From: Branchiostoma floridae
Taxonomy: Eukaryota > Chordata > Leptocardii > Amphioxiformes > Branchiostomatidae
Assembly (NCBI RefSeq): GCF_000003815.2
Contig: NC_049981.1
Coordinates: forward strand, 22,261,817-22,323,816
Length of the DNA: 62,000 nt
Direction: 5' to 3'
This document shows positions 40,601-55,400 of the stretch, one piece after another; position 1 is the stretch's first letter, and the number at the start of each line of letters is the position of its first letter. The notes beneath the pieces were generated by a model. It searched no databases and had not been told where the DNA came from. It saw only the letters and a list, made by a program, of their open reading frames with translations. A program made the position numbers and the translations under genes.

Positions 40601-43600
40601 AATGTTTAATTCACCTTTTTGCCTATTTTCAAAGCTCAGACCATGGCTGTCTCCAAGACCCGTTCCTCCGGCCTGGGAAAACATTTTCACACCATCCTTC
40701 CCAAAAATCTGACCTTCGCTATATAAGATTTATGAAAATGTATTTTCATGAGCTTAAAATGACAAATTTTACAAGGAAAACCAACAACAATTTCTCCCAA
40801 ACAATGAGAGGTATGGAAAGTAATTTAAAGCTGGAGACAGCCCGTCTGAAGAAACGAGTGTTGCAGGGTTGGACATGTTTTCTAAAATTCACTAAGTCTT
40901 GTCCTATTGGGTAAGCACATAAAAATTTACTTGCCCGAACCAATTTTTCACTTGCCCAAAATTCAAATGTCTTTTTTATATGCATTTTCACTTCCAGCAA
41001 TGGAATTCTTATCATTGCCTCTATTTTTCTATGTTGACCATTCATTACTTGATGTAATGACTGTAAAAAGTAAGAAGTATATCAAAATCTGACATGTACT
41101 ACAATCAGACTACAGAAACACTTTTTTCCGCAACTGCTATGGCCTATTGTACAGATAGATGTTTTATTGTATATGTATATATCTTTTGTGTACCTATGTT
41201 GTTTTTTTTAACCTGAAATAAAGAATAAATAAAGAAAGAAAATCTCACTCCATGGAGCAATCTTACTTACTCCCGATCTGCACTTACCCGGGACAATAGG
41301 GCTAGTGGACTTGTCCAAGCATGTGATGTAGAACAAACAAATCCCTTGTGCTGGCCAGGTAGATCACGGTCAGGCCATCTCCACATATTTCCCCGGCTGA
41401 AATACTGCCGGTGTAAATTGACACCGCCACCAGCCATGTCTCGGTTACCAGTCTCCGCTGGCATCACATAATTTGTGGCCGGTAATCAGCATGAAGCCGG
41501 GAAGTAGCATTAACGGAGAGCTGTGCTCTGATGAATTCACCCCACTGATTTTTCCCGTTCTGGTTTCTTGCAGCACTAGCTCGATAGAGGATGACAGGAG
41601 CGATTCTCCATTTGTTTATGACAGGTTAGTATCTGTATCTAATATAGCCGGTATAACACACCAGCTTAAGTATACACTGCACATAATCATGTGTACAGTA
41701 TAGATAGTTAAAATCATATTCTATACAATTAGATTTAGAAATACAAAGTGTTCTGAAAAATGCAGGCTTATTGAATGGGCAAAATTATCTAATAATTTAA
41801 TAGGTAGTAAGCTGTGGTGTTCAGATTGTCCTGGCAATTATAATATTTAAGCAGAGCAATTTTTGGAATTCATGTTGTTCAACATCTTACATTGTTGACT
41901 TGTCATTTGTAGGCAAGATTGCTTTGCTGATTGTATTTGTTAGTAGTATATGCATAATACATCACTTATAATGTGTTTGAAATTAGAATTGAACAACTGT
42001 AATGCTGTAGTAAAATATTCATCAGATGTCTGAATCATGGTTGTTTACAGTCAAACATGTTCTGTATATGTATCCTGTTTATGATTTGAAGGCATACCTA
42101 GATGCAATAATTATTAATGATATCTTAATTTATTCTTGTCAAGACTTTAAACCTTGTAGTTTTGATTTAATAATTCATTTTTAGAAGTCCTAAGAGAGAT
42201 TTCTCAACAGCTATTGGTAGAGTTTGTGGAAAGGGTTTTTTGATTTTGGAATTTTTATGTTTGTTTATGCTAGGTCATAGAATTTGAAAAATGTAGGAGT
42301 TGTCAACTACGTGCACGCACATGCACTTCATCTCCAAGAAGATGTAGTATTCAGCTCTGTTTCACTCATAATTTTGAGGCTTTTATACGTCTTTTTAGCA
42401 GTAGTCAGCATTTTTCTTTCTTTGCCAATGGGAAGATGCATGAAATGTGTCAAAAATAATAGCTGAAAGAAAAATGTGGGACACACGATAAGCCTCAAAA
42501 ACATGTGTAAAAGACTGAGACAGACTGCACAGCTCTGGGGAGAATACCTTACATGTACATGTAACTGTTTTTATCTTGTGGTCCTGCTGTTTGATATGTT
42601 TTCCTTTATGCACATTGTGAGTCTCACACATGCAGTGTTTTCTCGAGATAAGACTTGCAGCACTATACAATCAGAAAATTAATGTTGCACTTCCATTTGT
42701 TTTCTTTTTCCTTCAGTGATGCCACCACATACTCACCCATTGTTGGCTCGTTTGTGCAAGAGTAAGTGCCGATCTCTGACGTAGATGTCTGCTTTTTTTC
42801 TTTCTTTTCACCTTGTATGCTTATTTAGTATCCTATTCTAGTCATTATACATGTACATGGAGAAAAAGTGTACAGAATATGATTTCATTCAATATGAAAG
42901 TATTAGTAACTTCCACTGAATGTTGAGCAGGAAAACTGATCTGTGTAAATTTATATATTATTTTTTTCAAACTGCTATGTTTTGCCTATAAGCAATATTA
43001 TTTGTGTGCAGTGACTGCAATGACTTGTTTAAAAATTGCTTATTACATCATGAACTGGTGAATGATGCAATGTTTTGCAATCCATTGTGCAATTGCCAAG
43101 CAAGGTTATATGTGCCAATATTGATTACATGATACATGTATATACATGCTGCATTGTAAAAAGATCATTGCAGAGTTCGTACCATGAGCTGAGTATTATA
43201 TCATAATTGTAGGTAAAGACGGATAGAAGAATTTGTAATAGTCGGGATGTACATAATTATGCTTGGGCATAATTTTACAGTAGTAGTAATACTAATAGTG
43301 GGTAATTATATTCGACCAGTATGAACTAGTCTGGACTGGTCTAGCTGACAAAATCTGATATAATGTTGGAACAAGCATACATGTAATCTCATAATCGTAG
43401 GGAAAGCTGGATAGAAGAATTTGTGATAGTCAGGATGTGCATAATTATGCTTGGGCATGATTTTACAATAATAGTAGTTATAGTGGGTAATTATATTCGA
43501 CCAGCATGAACTAGTCTGGACTGGTCTAGCTGACATATATAGAATTATAATGTTGGAACATGTCCAACAGAACCATCCAGTACAGTGTGTTAGGCCAGGA

Positions 43601-46600
43601 TGCTGTACATTATGATGTTTTCATGGGGGACCTAATTTTGCTGCATGAATGCATTGGGATGGAGGTTTTCTTGGGATGTTTTAAGTTTGTATTCTAAAGT
43701 ACAGTTACTGTACTATAGTGTTTCTTTGGAACATTTATATTGGCGTTGTCATGAACTTGCGGTGGAGAGGACACTGCCAAAGCCTGTTGAGGTAAAACCA
43801 CCGCAAACATTGCAAGACGCCTACAGTACATCATGCGTTCATGTAGATTCAAAATTGCAGACACACATAATTGCGAGGAAATTTTCCAACATGCGCGATG
43901 CATTATACATGATGGTTGTAGACTTGCAGTCCAGCATACAAATGCTGAATGTACATTTGTGCTAGCCTCCACCAGGCCTTCCTATAGGGGTGCCGGGATT
44001 GTAGAATTCGGCAAAAAATAGGGAAATTGGCCAGGGGTGTCAGTCCATGCTTAGGTTCATATTTCCCCTCCCTGCATGGCTGACCGACTCCTCTGGTAGC
44101 AAAACTCCCCTGGCAAATTGTTCTCCCTATAGTAGCCAGCGTAGTCAGTCTGGTAGAGACTACATGACTTTTGTATGCCAGTCATTGGAAGCGGGATACA
44201 GTTAACAAGGGTAGCCGTGGTTGGGTATGTCACGTATTTTGGAGAGTCAGAAGGACACTAAGAATGGCCGGGACAAGTCTGTACTTATGTTTACTTTTTT
44301 CTAACTTACCGTATTCTTCAGAATGATCTTGGACTGTTGGTTGGACTTGTGTGATACTGCAGGCTAAAGGTCATGTCTATAAGTTCTTAGCTCGACCTTG
44401 TGCAGGTGTTAGGTAAAAATACTGTATAGTCACAGTCTGTGGTACATTGTGGTGGTTGTCCACTTTTTTCAAGCTGGAAACTTATTTTTCTTCATGTTTT
44501 GTGTTAGCCCTTATCTTTATTCCAGACTTTTTGGCAATTTTTGCAAAAACAGTACGGATACTGTAAAGTCACAGTCTGTGGTACATTGTGGTTGTCCGCT
44601 TTTTTCAAGCATATTATTCTTTATGTTTTGTGTTAGCCCTTATCTTTATTCCAGCCTTTTTGGCAATTTTTGCAATTTTTTCGCTGTGTTATACAGGGTA
44701 GTGGAGCAGACCATCCATGAGACGGTGACCAAGCACATGTTTGGGAACAGCAGCAGCTCGGAGGGAAGCGCCCAGGTGGAACTGGACACAACTCTCCAAG
44801 GACTGGACGTCAGCCTCAACGATCCGCTAGATTCACCTAAAGATGGTGAGGAGACAAGTCTGCGCAGGGCTGCCTCAAGGACCCGTCCCTCCGTCTTAGG
44901 ATGGAAATTTGCTTGTTGGGACAGAAAATACTTTTACCCCAATCGTCCAAAAAATGACATGAAACTGTGGACGTCAGCCTCAACGATCCGCTTGATTCAC
45001 CTAAAGATGGTGAAGAGACAATTGTCTTGGTAAAGTTCTGTCTCCAGGACCCGTCCTTCCATCCCGGGACAAAAATTTGCTTGTTGGGACAGAAAATAAT
45101 TTTACCCCATCCATTTCAAGAATGACACAAAACTGTTGACTTTCAAAAGCATAAAATAACATTAAAAAAAGCTAACAAGGAAAATCGACAACATGGGCTC
45201 CCAACAATGAGTGGGACGGAAAAATTTCTAATTTGGAGACAGCCCTTGTTCTGTTACAAGGTAGTATACTTAAAATCCATTTGTGACTTTGCAAAGACTT
45301 ATTTTGAGAAGGGAAAGGACTTGATAGCAGTGTTGCATGTTTTACGGTATGCATCAACACAACGTTGAATTTTTTTTTGCAGTGGAGAAAACAGCAAATA
45401 TGAAACCTCAGTGAAATTCTTTATTTCTCAATTTACAGTATGTTAATCCATGCAGCTTTATGTACAACTTGGGGATATTCTTCAGTGCCAAACTCTTTGC
45501 TAGCATGTGGTACATGATGACATGCTTGCATGGGAATGTAGTCAATGTTGACTTGGGAAATTTTTATGTTAGACATGTCCATGATATGTATATTAAGATG
45601 ACATGGGGTTGTTTGGCATAACTGCGGGGGTGTTTGGCCCTAAAGGTCCTTGGTTCAAATCCTGTCATGTTAATGTCATGTTGCGCCCTTGGGTAAGGCA
45701 CCTAACACAACATCCTCACTCTACCAAGGCTTAAAAATACATGTAGGTACCTGACTTCTGTTTGGGAGTTGAAGTTTAAACGATGGAAATTTTATCTCTG
45801 TTATATACTTTATCTGACCCTTGCCTCTTCCCTCATGACCTCAATGAAAAGCAGCTCGCAGGCCAATTTGAGCTTTCATGAATAAACAAAGGTTCAAGCA
45901 AACAAATAAACAAAGGTGATGGAAGTAGATGGTTGGGCTCCGCCACCCAATACCATGCCCTAGACACAGTGGATAACAACCCACAGAAAGCTACAGCCTC
46001 AAAAAGGCCACGTGACTGACTACATTTACATACATTTTTACACATCCATGAATGAATGAACTTGACCTTATATGACTCTTGACCTTCCAGCTCCAGTGCC
46101 AACTCCTAGGCGGCGGAGACGCCAGAAGAAACTAGAAGAAGACAGGAGACATGATACAGAGTCATCAGAAGAATGTAGCCCAGAGGACAGTAACAATAGG
46201 GGTGCAGTGGATAAAATAGATAGGTGAGACATTTCCACCTGTTATCTAGTTTATTTATTTATTTATTTGTTTACTGGATTGGTTGTTCAGCACACACAGC
46301 CAGGAATGCCCAACTAGCCTGTGGCTGTTACAAAGGGCTAGCTCTGCTGACAAAAACAGAGACAATACAAATGGAATTGGATAAGGACAGGATACTTATC
46401 AATAACAATCGATATCTAGTTTATTTCAATAAGGTCAGACCTTTGCAGCTCATAAACTGCTTGTACAAATGTATTTTATAAACCCCTGTGAAAAGAAAAA
46501 ACGTGATCTTCCAACTGTATTGTAGTAGCCAATGATTTTTGTCAGTTTGGAGACATATTCTAGCAATGACCTTCCATGATAATTTTTGTCAATCGTTGAA

Positions 46601-49600
46601 CACATTTCTTCACCAGATTTGTTTTCTCGTCAATCTGATGAAGTGAACTGCTTTAGTAGAGTTGTTGTTCTAAGCCCAAACCTTACCCAGCTCTACATGT
46701 AGGCTAGATTTTAAGTTTAACACAAGTTTCCTCTTACTCGATGTCCACTTTCGCACTTCATTATGAAATGGAAGTAGCCTCATTAAATTAGACATACTTG
46801 TCATTAGGGTAATGATAGAGCATTGGAAGTTGAAAAAAGAAGACATAAATTGTAGCTGCTGCAAGCTTTCATCACCAATGATTAAGCACAGATTTGGGGA
46901 CACGACATCTATAAATGGCATTTATGATCTGGATCAAAGCTAAATTGTAATTTCCAACACAAAAATTGGACTTATCCAAGTTTTGGACTGTCCAACTGCA
47001 GTCTGTGTGTCCTCATTGTTTCACAAAGACTTGAGTTGGACAATGGAAAATTTGGGTAAGTCCATCTTTTGTGTTGGAAATTACAATTCAGCTTTGATCA
47101 AGAATGATATCTACCAACATCAACCAATCAAGTTAGAATGGCATGTTTGTTATCATGGACGCTCATCTGTGTTGTTAGTAATCATAGTACAATGCTAAAC
47201 TACATGTATCTCCCAGCACAAACAAGGTATTCACAGATAAAACTTTCTACAACCACTGTCACCTTCTTCTTGATCAATACTAATGACCAGTCACTTCAGT
47301 ACGGCATGCATGTACATTGTATTCTAGACACTCCCAGCTGTTCAATCCAGTCTCTTCACCAAAATAACTTGTGTGGTAGTTAGTGTTTTAGTAATATCTG
47401 CTTTGGTCATAAGTAAACTTGTGTGAATTTTATCTTGTATATAAATGCTACAAATGTGTAAATTTCCATTGCCTATGTATGCTGTCCGTCATACACATGA
47501 ACTAGTATGTTGGCCCTCAAACATCAGCAGTGCTGCCTGAGGGTCAGGGTAATGTATTGTTGCATTTTGGATTAAGAATAAGTAAATGTATGTTGTTGTA
47601 TCCCATAGTTTGCAGGCAGCTGAAGAAGAAGACATATCAGCCACATTATCCTTCCGGGAGAAGGTCAAGATTTTTGACGTGGACCAAAGCTCCGCGCCCG
47701 TCGGTGACGACAGGCCGGCAACCCGTCCGAGACGACAACGACCAAATTCTCAAGCCTTTGAACTTTTTGAAACGCAAGAGCCTCATAAAGAGGTTAGTAG
47801 CTTTCCTTATTTTTTGCGACCGCTATACGACCGCTATTAGACAGGCTGAGAGACTGCATGGGACCCTTCCGGGCTGTCATGCTGCGGAAATGCTGCAATG
47901 GATCGCTTGAGGGTGCTTTTTCTCAAGCATTGTGCGATTCCAGCCAGGCAGATGATGAGGCAGTCGCTGTGCAGTGATATGTTGACATTCATCCATTTGC
48001 TTTCAAATTTCAATATAATCTAAACGGCATCCAAGAAGTTGGTATGTTTATTTCCACTGATGACACACCTAGGACATCTTTTTCAGTCTGCGTTGCCAGC
48101 TTTTTTAAAAAGCATTTCTTGTTTAAATGTTACATACTGAGCTGCACATTTTGCAAACCATTCCCACATTGCCTGTAACTTGCTCACTCATCCTCACTGA
48201 CCCTGGTATGAAAAGTTAGAGCTAACAATATAAAAAACGTTACTTGAAATTCGGGCAAGTGATAAGTTGGTTCGGGCAAGTAAATTTTTTTTGTGCTTGC
48301 CCGATAGAAAGTGATTTTTAGAAAACTTTTTAAACCCTGTGCCCATTTCTCTCTCTAGGAGACCATGGAAGAACCTGTTGCAATGGCAATCACCATACCT
48401 CATGCTGAAGATGACACAACGACACCGAGTAGCCCCAAGGAACGGCCAGTTCCCAGACCAAGGAGCACCAGCAGTCCCAGGCTTCGGGTGGACGATGCTC
48501 CCACACCCAGCCCTCGCAGGTACAATACACACATACAGGCACAGACACACACACACACATGCACACACACACACACTCAAACACACGCACACACACACAC
48601 ACACACATGCACACTCAAACACACACACAGGCACACACAGACACACACACTCAAACACACACAGACACACACACACATGCATGTACACATACACACACTC
48701 AAACACACACACACAGGCACACACACACACACACTCACACATGCACACACACACTCAAACACACACACACACATGCAGACACACTCAATCACACACACTC
48801 ACACACACACACACACATGCACACACACACTCAAACACACACACACATGCACACACTCACACTCAAACACACACACATTCAAACACAAACACACACACAC
48901 ACACACACAGGCACACACAGAAATAGAGGAACTCATTCACTCAAAACTCATGGCCGCAGTGGTCGTAGGTCGTTATTTAGTTATGTCTTCTTTTATCGGT
49001 GACTGGCACTGCATTTCAGGGAGGCCCTTGGTACACATACAGTTTTCACATCTAGGGGGAGTGCATTCCAGCTTTCTGCAACTCTATAATTTTATGCATG
49101 GTTTTGTAACTTTCATAACCTTCACAACAGCCAGCAGCAGTGAACAACTGAAGGAAACTCATTTTCTTTGCCCCCCAAGGTCACTGGATGTGAAGAAACA
49201 TGTGGAATCAGACGACTTTGAAGATGATGAAGATGTCTTCCCAACTCTCGACAGTTGTGAACCTTTGTCATCTGTAAGTTTGTTTTTTTAGTTCTTCCTT
49301 TCTCGATTTTGGCTGTGATTGATCGTCGGCATTCGCTGACTAATCAAATCTCAAAGTTTGTTTTTGAATTCATTCTTTATCGATTTAAGCTCTGATTGTT
49401 CAACATGATTTATCTTCATTTCGGGTAAGAAATCACGTTTAAGGTCAATCTGTAAATCAAATTTTCCTGAACATTTATCACTGTTTCTTGTTAACTGATT
49501 GCTGACCTGTTTATGACTTGTTCTCATGATTTCTTCAGCTAACAGTAAACAGAGCCTCGGCACCAAAGAGGAGGAAACCATCCAGAAAATCTAAGTAAGT

Positions 49601-52409
49601 GTAAACCCCATAAAAACTCCTTTAGCATACATTGGAACAGCCCAAACTATACACACATTGCTATGATGTGCCAGAAGTTCACTTACGACATGGGGAACTC
49701 GACCCACACATGTCTGATCACAATTCACCCTTGTTTTTCTCGCCACTTACCTTCTAATTAGCAAAAACCGAATGCCTGGAAAGTAATGACTGCAATTTAG
49801 AGGATATTGATAAAAGGCTTCAAACTATGATGTTGTTCTTCAAAATCTGAGTTTTGCTTATTATTTCTGGGTGAGGCCAAGGGCTTATTGATCACCCCTC
49901 GTACAATCATGTACTCAGATTGATGTTGCTAGCTGTAGCTGTAGCCTTTGCCACGCAGGAAAAGCCAGTGTAGAATACGGCTCATTTGCGACCACTTTCT
50001 GACTCCGATAATGAATTTCCTCTCCCTGAAGATTACTGAATCTGTGGAGCTTTTGCTTGTGACAATAAGCCCTTATATGTAACACGGACCATTAGCGCTC
50101 CTCTTCCTGCACTCCAGGCTCCCATCTCTTGCAGCTGTCAGGATCGTTGGCGGCAATTATTTTTCTGAAGTGCTCGCTAAATTGATGTATATTCCTGGGT
50201 ATACGTATTACATTCTAGAAATTCTCACTGCATTCGAGATATTTGTATTAATTGCAGGTGTTGGAATTGTGGGGGCGGCAATTATATCTCTGAAGTGCTC
50301 GCTAATTGTCGTATATATATGACACTGTAGTGCGATATACATGTATGTGGCTTCCTGCCTTCTAGGGGGGAGGATCACGAAGAAGACACATTTGTGCAGA
50401 GAATAAGCGAAGAAGATATCGAGGAAGTCAAGATGGAGGAACCACCCAAGAGAGCACAGCCTGCTAAGATGGAGGACACAAGTCCAGAGGACATAGAGGT
50501 GAGTTCAAAACACTTGCAGATAGGTGTGCAAAAGTTAGGTGTGATGGGTCCTTTGGTGTAATATAACCAGCTGCTGTCACACCGCGTGCCTGGAAAGCTG
50601 GTGTGTTACCCCGAAGGGCGGTTATGCCAGCTATATAGATACAGATACAGATACAGAACTTGTTGTTCTTCATATTGTAGAGCCTGGTGGCATATATGTT
50701 TACTTGCTGTTTCTGTAGCAGGGCATATGCATACATGTACATGTAGGGGTTGGTAGTGTTTGCCCTCTAACGTGCTTGATCGATGAGGCAAGCAGAAGTC
50801 ACAAATGTCTGATGTTAGATGGAATTTTTATATTTGATCTCATAGATACTGTCTGTTCAGTAATTGCCACGTACCATACATGTATCTGAAGTGCACTTAG
50901 CACGCTTTCAAATGCCATCTTGGCTCCAAGACAGGTATAGCATTACTGGTGCATTGAAGATATCACCATTAGAGACTGGAGAGCCAGTACTTGGGTCACT
51001 GGCTTCTCAGTATTAAGTGCAATAGTTAGAGACCTTTTAATGCTCGCAGAGAAAATGTACTGTACAAGAGTTAGAGATGTGGTAATGCTCGCTGAAAAAA
51101 TGGTTTCTTGAAAGCCTTTAAAAAAGTACAATACTCAACAGTTAGAGACATGGTAATACTGGCAGGGAAAATGGCACCTTTGAAAGCCCTTGAAAAGGTA
51201 CAGTACAGTTGTTAGAGACCTCAGGCAATGCTGGCAGACAAAATGGCATTTTGAAAGCCCTTGAAAGCTATGACTAAATGTAAAAGGTATGAAATGTTGA
51301 TAGGAACTAGAGCCAGACATCCGTTGACAAGTTGCTGCAATTGTAAAAGGAAATTGAAGATCTCATACCTTCCTTTGTGAATTTCTTGTTCACTAATTGT
51401 GAATTTTTCACTGACTCTGATACATTTTTCCCACTGGCACTTATAAGGCAACAGATATTCAATATACCAGGAAAGTGAAAAAAGGACATGACATTTTGTG
51501 GAACCTTGAGACATCACTTGAAGACAGAAGAAAAATGTCCAGACTTTGCATGATGTACAAAATGACCAATAAGCTGGTAGACGTACCGACTGATAAGTAT
51601 CTAATACCAGCTCAAAAAAGAACAAGACACAGCCATGACTTCAAGTACCAGAGTTTCCAAGCTAGGATTGATGTGTTCAAAAATTCGTATTTTCCCAGAA
51701 CTATCGTAGATTGGAATTTGTTATCACCAAGCACAGTAGGGGCATCTTCTCAGGATAGTTTTAAACAACGCTTACAGATAGATGTGCAAAAGTTAGGTGT
51801 GACGGATCGTTCAGTGTAATATAACCAGCTGCTGCCGCACTGCGTGCCTGCTAAGCTGGTGTGTTACGCCGAATGGCGGTTATACCGGCTATATAGATAC
51901 AGATACAGATACAGAGCTAGCTTCCTGTCAGCATACCTAGTATGCTTAGCTTGTATAAACCAGCCACTCGACTACATTCAGGAAGCATGCAGATAATTAT
52001 AGTTATACCCGGAAAGTGAAGAAAGGACATGAGATGACATTTTGTGGAATCTTTGAGTGTCCCCAGTATGCTTAGCTTGTGAAAACCAGACACTGTACTA
52101 CATTCAGATAACTACGGACACACAAGAAAACAAACATACAAGCAAACAGACAGACTCGCAGAAAACAAACATGTTCCCAGTATACTTAGCTTGTGAAAAC
52201 CAGCCACCGTACTACATTCAGATAACTATGGACACACAAGAAAACAAACATACAAACAGACAGACTCGCAGAAAACAAAACCTCTGTTTTTTGTTGCAGA
52301 ATATCGTCCCACCTTTGGACCTGGCCAGCCTCCATGAACATGGTGATGGGGACGGTAGGTGGAATCTGACATTCCTTTGTTACGTGTATGCATGCTCGTC
52401 TGTGTGCGT

Positions 52410-52464
<55 letters not shown>

Positions 52465-55400
52465 AACAATTAGATTATTTAGAGGAATCAGGGTTTGACA
52501 AGTTTTCTAACATTCACTCTTGGGCAGGTACACAAAAAATTAACTTGCCCGAAGCATCTTTTCACTTGTACGAAATTAAACTTACATTATTCTATGTATT
52601 TTCACTTCCAGTAATGGAAGGTTTTATATCATTGACTCTATTTTTGTGTGATTACCAATGCTTGATGTCATACTGTAAAAAGTACCCAAAAAAAAATTTA
52701 TGAAAATCTCACTCATGGAAAAATCTTACTTGCCCGATCGGGCAAACGGGGTCGTATATGTTCTTGTCTGAAGAGCACTTATACCTGCACGGGACAATTC
52801 AGCTAGTGGACTGGTCCAACCCTGGGAATAAAGCACATGTTCCTTCCTTTGTTCAGAGCCGATCCCTGCTGGCATGTGGCACCACTCCCTGAAGGAGGAG
52901 GAGGAGGCCACACTGTCACCCCGCTCCACCAAACTGAAGAAACGACAACACAGCACCGGCCACAGGTAAGCAGACATGTCAACCATTGCATCATCATGCC
53001 GTAGACATCTTACGGATCCCATAGCCTGCTGGAAGAGGTACGACATTGTGGGGAACACAGCGTGCAAACATCATCATTATTGTGGCAAAATAGACAGGAC
53101 GGACACAGTTTAAGTGAACGGAATAAGCGTTGTAATGGTAATTATGTTCTTTGCCCCTCTCAGAGTTTCCCACAATGCCTAGCATCTCCCAGAATGCAAT
53201 GGGACCTGTGAAAAGCTTTAATGTATGCTTGCTGTTAAAGTCTTGCCTTTTTGCAGCACGGTGATTTTGCCACCTGAAACATGCTGTGCGGTTAAAGACT
53301 GATGAATAAGCTTGTCAATGGTCTTACAAACAGAATACTTGTTGCTGATCACTCAAGCCTTGTTCTGAAGGAAATGTACTGCTTGCTAGTTGCTCTGGCC
53401 TGTAACATAACTGCTAACCAGGTACTAACCTTTCTGTAGGTGTAAAAAGGATAAAATGCTTTATTTAGTTATTAAGTAAATTGCGATATTGCGAGGAAAA
53501 CACAGTGGTTACCAATGTGCAAAATTGTGCAGAAGCGCGCTGCAGTGGTGTGTTATGATGGGTTGGTAAGGAAAGCTACCGCTACAACCAATCTGCTAAT
53601 AGCAAAAACAAACTCAAAACACATATCAATCATATCAGATATTGCAAAGTCTTTAGGCAAGCATAAGTGCCTTGTGATGATGCAAGGGTGAATGCTTAAT
53701 CCATAATTGTGGTGACGTAAGTGCCCCCTATCTCATCTAATTCAAACTGCATCTTGTAGAAGAATCTGGAATCTGGAAGTCAGAGATATCCCAAGGACTT
53801 GGTTTGCATAATGTTAATTTGAACAATAATATTATTGCTTCGTAAAAACTTCACAATTTTAGGAATCTGGAATATGGGAGTCTCAATGTTCAGAGATATT
53901 CCAAGGTCTTGGTTTGCATTCTCAATTTGACCAATTGATTTGTAAAATTTTGACACTTTTTGGTAGTACAGTAGTAGACATCCACAAACTTTAGAATTAG
54001 AGACATCTTCAATGGATATATATATAGGACATCCTTGAAATGCCTCCTATCATTTGTCTCTCACATTGCAACCACACATTGGAGTCTGGCCCGGTAACCA
54101 CTGTTGTTGGGGAGGTACATGTAGAGTACACTGTCCGCCCTGACTTTGGGTTGTTTCCTTCACAAGCAGCAGTCCAATCCCCATCCACCATCATGGTCTC
54201 ATGGAGGCCGACTTTGAAGCGCCTCTGTCACCAAGTGTGTTACGCCCCCTTCCGTTCCTTCAAAGGTGACTACCTGACAAAACTTCTAACCCTTCTAGTT
54301 ACACTTCTTCTGATAACCAAACTATTAAAGTTAATCCAATGTTCTAATATATTATGATTATAAGATATCATTACTAAATTCTCTAACATCTGCCACAATC
54401 ATTATAAGCCATGGTCATCATGATATTGATTTTTAATTAGTATAATAAAATGAACTGTGGAATAATGACCATTTCAGTTACTGTAGTATCTCGAAATATC
54501 GTTACCTTACATGAATCGATTATGACATTTCCCCACATGTGTATAGTGTATGTTACTCTTCAAAGTTAACCCTCTTTCATTCTCCTGTGCTCCCAAAAAA
54601 TTCTTTCTACAGATCAAGTCCTAACTCTGTTTTAGCTTGTAACCAATTGCAAGTGTTTATATCAATACAGCTTTTGCCTGGTTTCCTCTTAATCTTACAG
54701 TTGACCAGAAAAAGCAAGAACAGATTGAAAGCTCTGTATATGAATTACATGGTTAAAAAGCTTTCTGATTCAGCAAGCTTATTTCCTTCATTGCAGCTAA
54801 TGAACGTCATTGTTTTGCCATTGGGAGCTTGGACCTTTGTTGTTGTGTGGTCTGCATTTTTGAACAGGCAGTTGTTATAATTGCTATCCTGTCCTGTCCT
54901 TGAGCATGTTCAATTCCATTTGTATTGTTTCTGTTTTTGTCAGCAGAGCTAGCCACAGGCTAGTTGGGCAGCCCTGGCTGTGTGTGCTGAACAGTCAAAC
55001 CAATGAATAAATAGAATGAAAAAAATACAACTGCTATTCTCATTTGTCACTCACTGAAAAGCATAGTCAACTATTTGTGCCAGCTAGAAAATCCATTGAT
55101 TTATTTGTATTGTTATGCAGTCTCTGTGTCATTGCAAATGTGTCTTTTCCAACTGCGTTTGTGTGTATCTGTATGATTGTATATTACTGTGTTCTTGCTG
55201 TCACTACTGAATGGTCCATATGCAGCCAACAGGGTAGTATCATGGTGTGGTTGTTCTAAATGTTTGTGTTACGTTTCTCTTGCAGTGCTCCTGCTGATGT
55301 GGACATCCCACCTTCTCCCCCAGCATCTCACATGCACAGGTATGCAGGCTTTTAGCCAGGATTTTATCATAGGGGGTCCAAATTTCTTGGTGAGCCGCCA

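Noticed and set aside
40363-40914. 183-codon open frame on the + strand
   Set aside because: It runs across a MITE (40645-40843) and flanking repeats, has no family signature and no fitting splice context.
44449-45033. 194-codon + frame covering c11
   Set aside because: It is c11 plus a tandem repeat upstream and the duplicated exon tail downstream; splice sites explain c11 better.
48194-48754. 186-codon minus-strand frame rich in Cys and Val
   Set aside because: It is the complement of the CA repeat; repeats of this type are open in several frames by composition.
51000-51260. Regularly spaced repeat units that could suggest a CRISPR-like array
   Set aside because: Units are long, degenerate and contiguous, in an animal intron; this is a minisatellite.
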